Assembly: GCA_030640215.1 (NCBI GenBank)
Contig: DAOWJU010000214.1
Span: 1-7,073, forward strand
Length of the DNA stretch: 7,073 bases
Direction of reading: 5' to 3'
Source: Desulfuromonadales bacterium
GTDB lineage: Bacteria; Desulfobacterota; Desulfuromonadia; Desulfuromonadales; BM103
The notes below the pieces were generated by a model. It worked only from the letters and a program-made list of their open reading frames with translations, was not told where the DNA came from and made no database searches. Made by a program: the position numbers and the translations under genes. Position 1 is the stretch's first letter; every line of letters starts with the position of its first letter. This document shows positions 5,049-7,073 of this stretch, piece after piece.

Positions 5049-5714
5049 TTACAACTTAAAATTGTGCCAATCGACAGCATTATAATCGGCCACAAGCGCC
5101 AGAGGGATAAAGGTGTCAAGCTCCGGCCATGAACTCCCGGTTAGCTCTTTGGTAAAGCCCCGAAACAAATCGACCTCTTGCGTGAAGACCTCTCGAAAAC
5201 GCCAATGAAGCACCTGCTCCGGCAGAGCCAACGGATTGCCCGCATGCAGGGTACAGGCTGTGCCGTCAAAGTCCTCACCGCTGATATCAATATTTGGCAG
5301 GCCATGCAACCGACAGGTCAATGGTCTCTCTGCATAGACCAGACAATAACCGTTCTCATCGAGAAGCGGACAAGGGGTCTGGTCTTCTTCAGGCGTTGAG
5401 AGCCACCCTTCTTCAGGAAAGGCATTCAGGAGATAGGGATTCTTAAGATCCGGCCAGAGGCCGCGGAGTTCAGACAAACGTGGCTGACAACGATTGAGAA
5501 CCTGAGCCTGAGTACCCGGCGCCAACCTGGTAAAGGCCGCCTTCAACAACCAGGCATCAAGCAGGGTGATGTCGAACAGAGCCCGACAACAGGCACTACA
5601 ACCACCTCGACAGGCCAGGCTAGCACCACCAACCTGCAGGCAGGTCGTGAACCAGGCGTCTACCTCATCGAGCAACTGACGATAAGCATGAACTGTCGAA
5701 ACGAGCTTTTGCAT
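5049..5714 (-). CDS. YkgJ-family cysteine-cluster protein (putative metal-binding)
   Basis: The 221-residue product has the CxxCxxCC-type signature of the YkgJ family, thought to chelate zinc or an iron-sulfur cluster. The first cluster is C35-RGG-C39-SA-C42-C43. The second is C115-PLL followed by GYC124-LVYAERPLTC134-R, the characteristic 'C.iY..RP..CR' block. C154 adds an eighth conserved-looking Cys. No signal peptide or membrane segment is seen, so it is cytoplasmic. The frame is open back to an ATG at 5843, but that extension would translate the perfect hairpin at 5772-5801, so the ATG at 5714 (MQKLVSTV) is preferred. Its own ribosome binding site is weak (GGAAGAA about 13 nt upstream). 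It follows the TPR gene by 115 nt on the same strand. Its biochemical role is not established. Confidence 0.8.
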   Translation of the reverse strand: MQKLVSTVHAYRQLLDEVDAWFTTCLQVGGASLACRGGCSACCRALFDITLLDAWLLKAAFTRLAPGTQAQVLNRCQPRLSELRGLWPDLKNPYLLNAFPEEGWLSTPEEDQTPCPLLDENGYCLVYAERPLTCRLHGLPNIDISGEDFDGTACTLHAGNPLALPEQVLHWRFREVFTQEVDLFRGFTKELTGSSWPELDTFIPLALVADYNAVDWHNFKL

Positions 5715-5771
5715 AGTCCGGGTAATTCTTCCACAAACGCAGGAGTCTGCCTGGTATTTGTACCGAAACTT

Positions 5772-5801
5772 AATCAGGCCAGGCAAAAGCCTGGCCTGAT
5801 T
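5772..5801. repeat. Perfect 13-bp inverted repeat between the TPR and YkgJ-type genes
   Basis: Positions 5772-5784 (AATCAGGCCAGGC) are the exact inverse of 5789-5801, with an AAAA loop (TTTT in the - strand transcript). It lies 28 nt after the TPR gene stop and 57 nt before the YkgJ-type start. On the - strand the stem is followed by AAGTTTCGG, not a real U-tract. It may therefore be a weak terminator, an attenuator or an mRNA-stabilising hairpin that sets different levels for the two genes. Confidence 0.7.
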
Positions 5802-5829
5802 GAGTAGAGAGCAATATTTACCATAAAAA

Positions 5830-7073
5830 CTAGTTGAGCACACTCAGCCGTTTTTTAGCGTATTGGCTCAGATCCAGACGTAATTTCTTCGTCTTGAGGG
5901 CCCGCCGGTAACAGACAAGAGCCTCTTCGGGAAGGTGTTGACCTTCAAGAGCACCGCCAAGCCCGACCCAGAAGGCACCAGTCTGCGGCCAGGCAACCAG
6001 CAGGTTACGATACGTCTGGGCGGCAAGAAACGGCTCACCGAGGCTCTGATACAGAGAAGCCAGAATCACGTGCGCTTCGGGATCAGCTTCGACGGTCGGC
6101 AAGCCACCGTTAAGCATAACCGTGGTTGCCGCATCGTAATCACTCTGCTCCACCAGCAACCGGGCATACTTCTTTTTGAATGTAATATAGTCGGGTGCGA
6201 TTTCAAGCCCCTCTGCCAGAAGGAATATTGCCTCGCCAGCTTTCCCTTGTTTGCTTAAGACTTCGACCAACAATTCTCTGGCTGGGAGGTGACCGGGATA
6301 AAGCTCCAGAGCATGCTGTAAAGATCTTACCGCCAAACGGCTACGCTCTTGCGCAAGGGCCCATTTACCATCGAGGTAGGCCTCTTCCGCCTTACCGTAC
6401 GGCGTAGTCGCTTGAGATTTAGACGGCCTGACAACGATACTTTCAGGCTCAATCAGAGTGGGGCTGCTACTCAGGATTGCACCGGGCAAATCATCCGGAT
6501 GTAAGCGTTTAGGGGCTTTGGCGACCGGCTTGGTCGGCATTTGTGCCGAGCGGCGCTTTACTGGACGCGGCGTTTTAGTCGTACGCGGGGCAGCAACCAC
6601 CTTTTTGCCTCTGGAGATCGTCGGACTAGAGGTTTGTTTAGCGGGCGCAGATTTGCTTACAACAGGCTTTACAACAGGCTCTTTCCTGGCAGGTGTCAGC
6701 TGCGCAGGCGCTACTTTGGCAGAGAATGAAACTTTTGCTGCGACCGGTTCACTCACGGCCGGGGTCATCGGGGTTGAGTGAACCGGGGTTGAGACATCCG
6801 GGGCTGAGACAACCGGAGTTGAACCGACTGGGGCTGAAACGGTCTTTGCTGAGACAATCGGGGGGTCAGCCTCACGCTCCGCCATCGTCAGCTGATCCGT
6901 CTCTGTAGCAATAAGCAGAGTTTTCTCTGCTTCTGGTGAATATTCGTTTACAACAATCTGCTGAGTATCGGTCGGTTTAGCGACCGGCTCGAAACCAAAC
7001 ATCATGTCGGACAAAACCCCGGCCAGCCACCAGACCAGACAGAGCAGGAGCAAAGCTGCGCCACCCAAAACCA
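5830..7073 (-). CDS. MshN-like TPR protein with membrane anchor (5' end outside window)
   Basis: The frame is open to the window edge. The only start-like codon there is a TTG at 7068, directly before the membrane segment, so the true N-terminus probably lies outside. Numbering from that TTG, residues 2-20 (GGAALLLLCLVWWLAGVLS) form one membrane helix. Residues 25-220 are a low-complexity linker rich in Pro, Ala, Val, Ser, Thr and Lys. About 225-395 hold tetratricopeptide-like helical pairs, such as 'AVRSLQHALELYPGHLPAR', 'GEAIFLLAEGLEIAPDY' and 'EEALVCYRRALK'. This order (short cytoplasmic start, anchor, Pro-rich spacer, C-terminal TPRs in the periplasm) is that of MshN, an assembly factor of MSHA type IV pili. 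TonB-like or other anchored TPR proteins are alternatives. Neighbouring msh genes would settle it. Confidence 0.65.
   Translation of the reverse strand, partial: VLGGAALLLLCLVWWLAGVLSDMMFGFEPVAKPTDTQQIVVNEYSPEAEKTLLIATETDQLTMAEREADPPIVSAKTVSAPVGSTPVVSAPDVSTPVHSTPMTPAVSEPVAAKVSFSAKVAPAQLTPARKEPVVKPVVSKSAPAKQTSSPTISRGKKVVAAPRTTKTPRPVKRRSAQMPTKPVAKAPKRLHPDDLPGAILSSSPTLIEPESIVVRPSKSQATTPYGKAEEAYLDGKWALAQERSRLAVRSLQHALELYPGHLPARELLVEVLSKQGKAGEAIFLLAEGLEIAPDYITFKKKYARLLVEQSDYDAATTVMLNGGLPTVEADPEAHVILASLYQSLGEPFLAAQTYRNLLVAWPQTGAFWVGLGGALEGQHLPEEALVCYRRALKTKKLRLDLSQYAKKRLSVLN
6769..6855 (-). repeat. Degenerate 15-bp repeats encoding a pentapeptide repeat
   Basis: Within the linker of the TPR protein the reading runs VSAKT-VSAPV-GSTPV-VSAPD-VSTPV-HSTPM. 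These are six consecutive five-residue units of the form xS(A/T)Px. The DNA shows the matching 15-bp period. Such tracts arise by slippage and usually vary in length between strains. The part would be an extended spacer crossing the periplasm. Confidence 0.7.

Noticed and set aside
4859..5059. 66-codon + strand frame in the AT-rich gap
   Set aside because: It has only a weak ribosome binding site, overlaps the likely promoter of the - strand peptides and the end of the YkgJ-type gene, and its Phe/Leu/Lys-rich product looks like translated AT-rich noncoding DNA.
5715..5843. 43-residue N-terminal extension of the YkgJ-type protein
   Set aside because: It overlaps the end of the TPR gene and spans the perfect hairpin at 5772-5801. 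The extension does not resemble the family's N-terminus.

Overview
The window reads like chromosomal DNA of a Gram-negative, metabolically versatile bacterium, most likely a deltaproteobacterium of the Desulfuromonas/Geobacter/Pelobacter group. This is an inference from three things: the gene repertoire (PilZ, HD-GYP, a short rubrerythrin-like ferritin, a CxxCxxCC protein, an MshN-like TPR protein), the roughly 50 % GC coding DNA, and a long palindromic intergenic element. No rRNA, tRNA, transposase, CRISPR array or phage gene was seen.

Layout. (1) 1-225: the 3' end of a NUDIX hydrolase, + strand. (2) 328/331-687: a single-domain PilZ protein, + strand, with its own candidate promoter and a strong bidirectional terminator (709-740). 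(3) 847-3385, - strand: a three-gene cluster. It holds a two-TM/coiled-coil/PAS membrane protein with no output domain, then an HD-GYP c-di-GMP phosphodiesterase 13 nt downstream, then an exported GATase/DUF4350-like protein 72 nt further on. (4) 3386-3730: a divergent intergenic region carrying a consensus -10 box for (5) 3731-4195, a rubrerythrin-like ferritin, + strand, closed by a strong terminator (4244-4288). (6) 4301-4425: a palindrome of about 125 bp lying between convergent transcripts. (7) 4426-4786, - strand: two tandem genes for 48-residue, single-TM paralogous peptides, preceded by a good sigma70-type promoter. (8) 5049-5714, - strand: a YkgJ-family cysteine-cluster protein. (9) 5830 to the window edge, - strand: an MshN-like protein with an anchor, a low-complexity linker and TPRs, incomplete at its 5' end.

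How the genes fit together. Two c-di-GMP proteins (a PilZ receptor and an HD-GYP hydrolase with a linked PAS sensor) lie a few kilobases from a TPR protein that resembles a component of MSHA-type IV pilus assembly, a process known to respond to c-di-GMP in other bacteria. That link is inference. The least explained item is the pair of 48-residue membrane peptides. The second one is easy to miss by length-filtered gene calling, but it is firmly supported by its paralogy, ribosome binding site and promoter.
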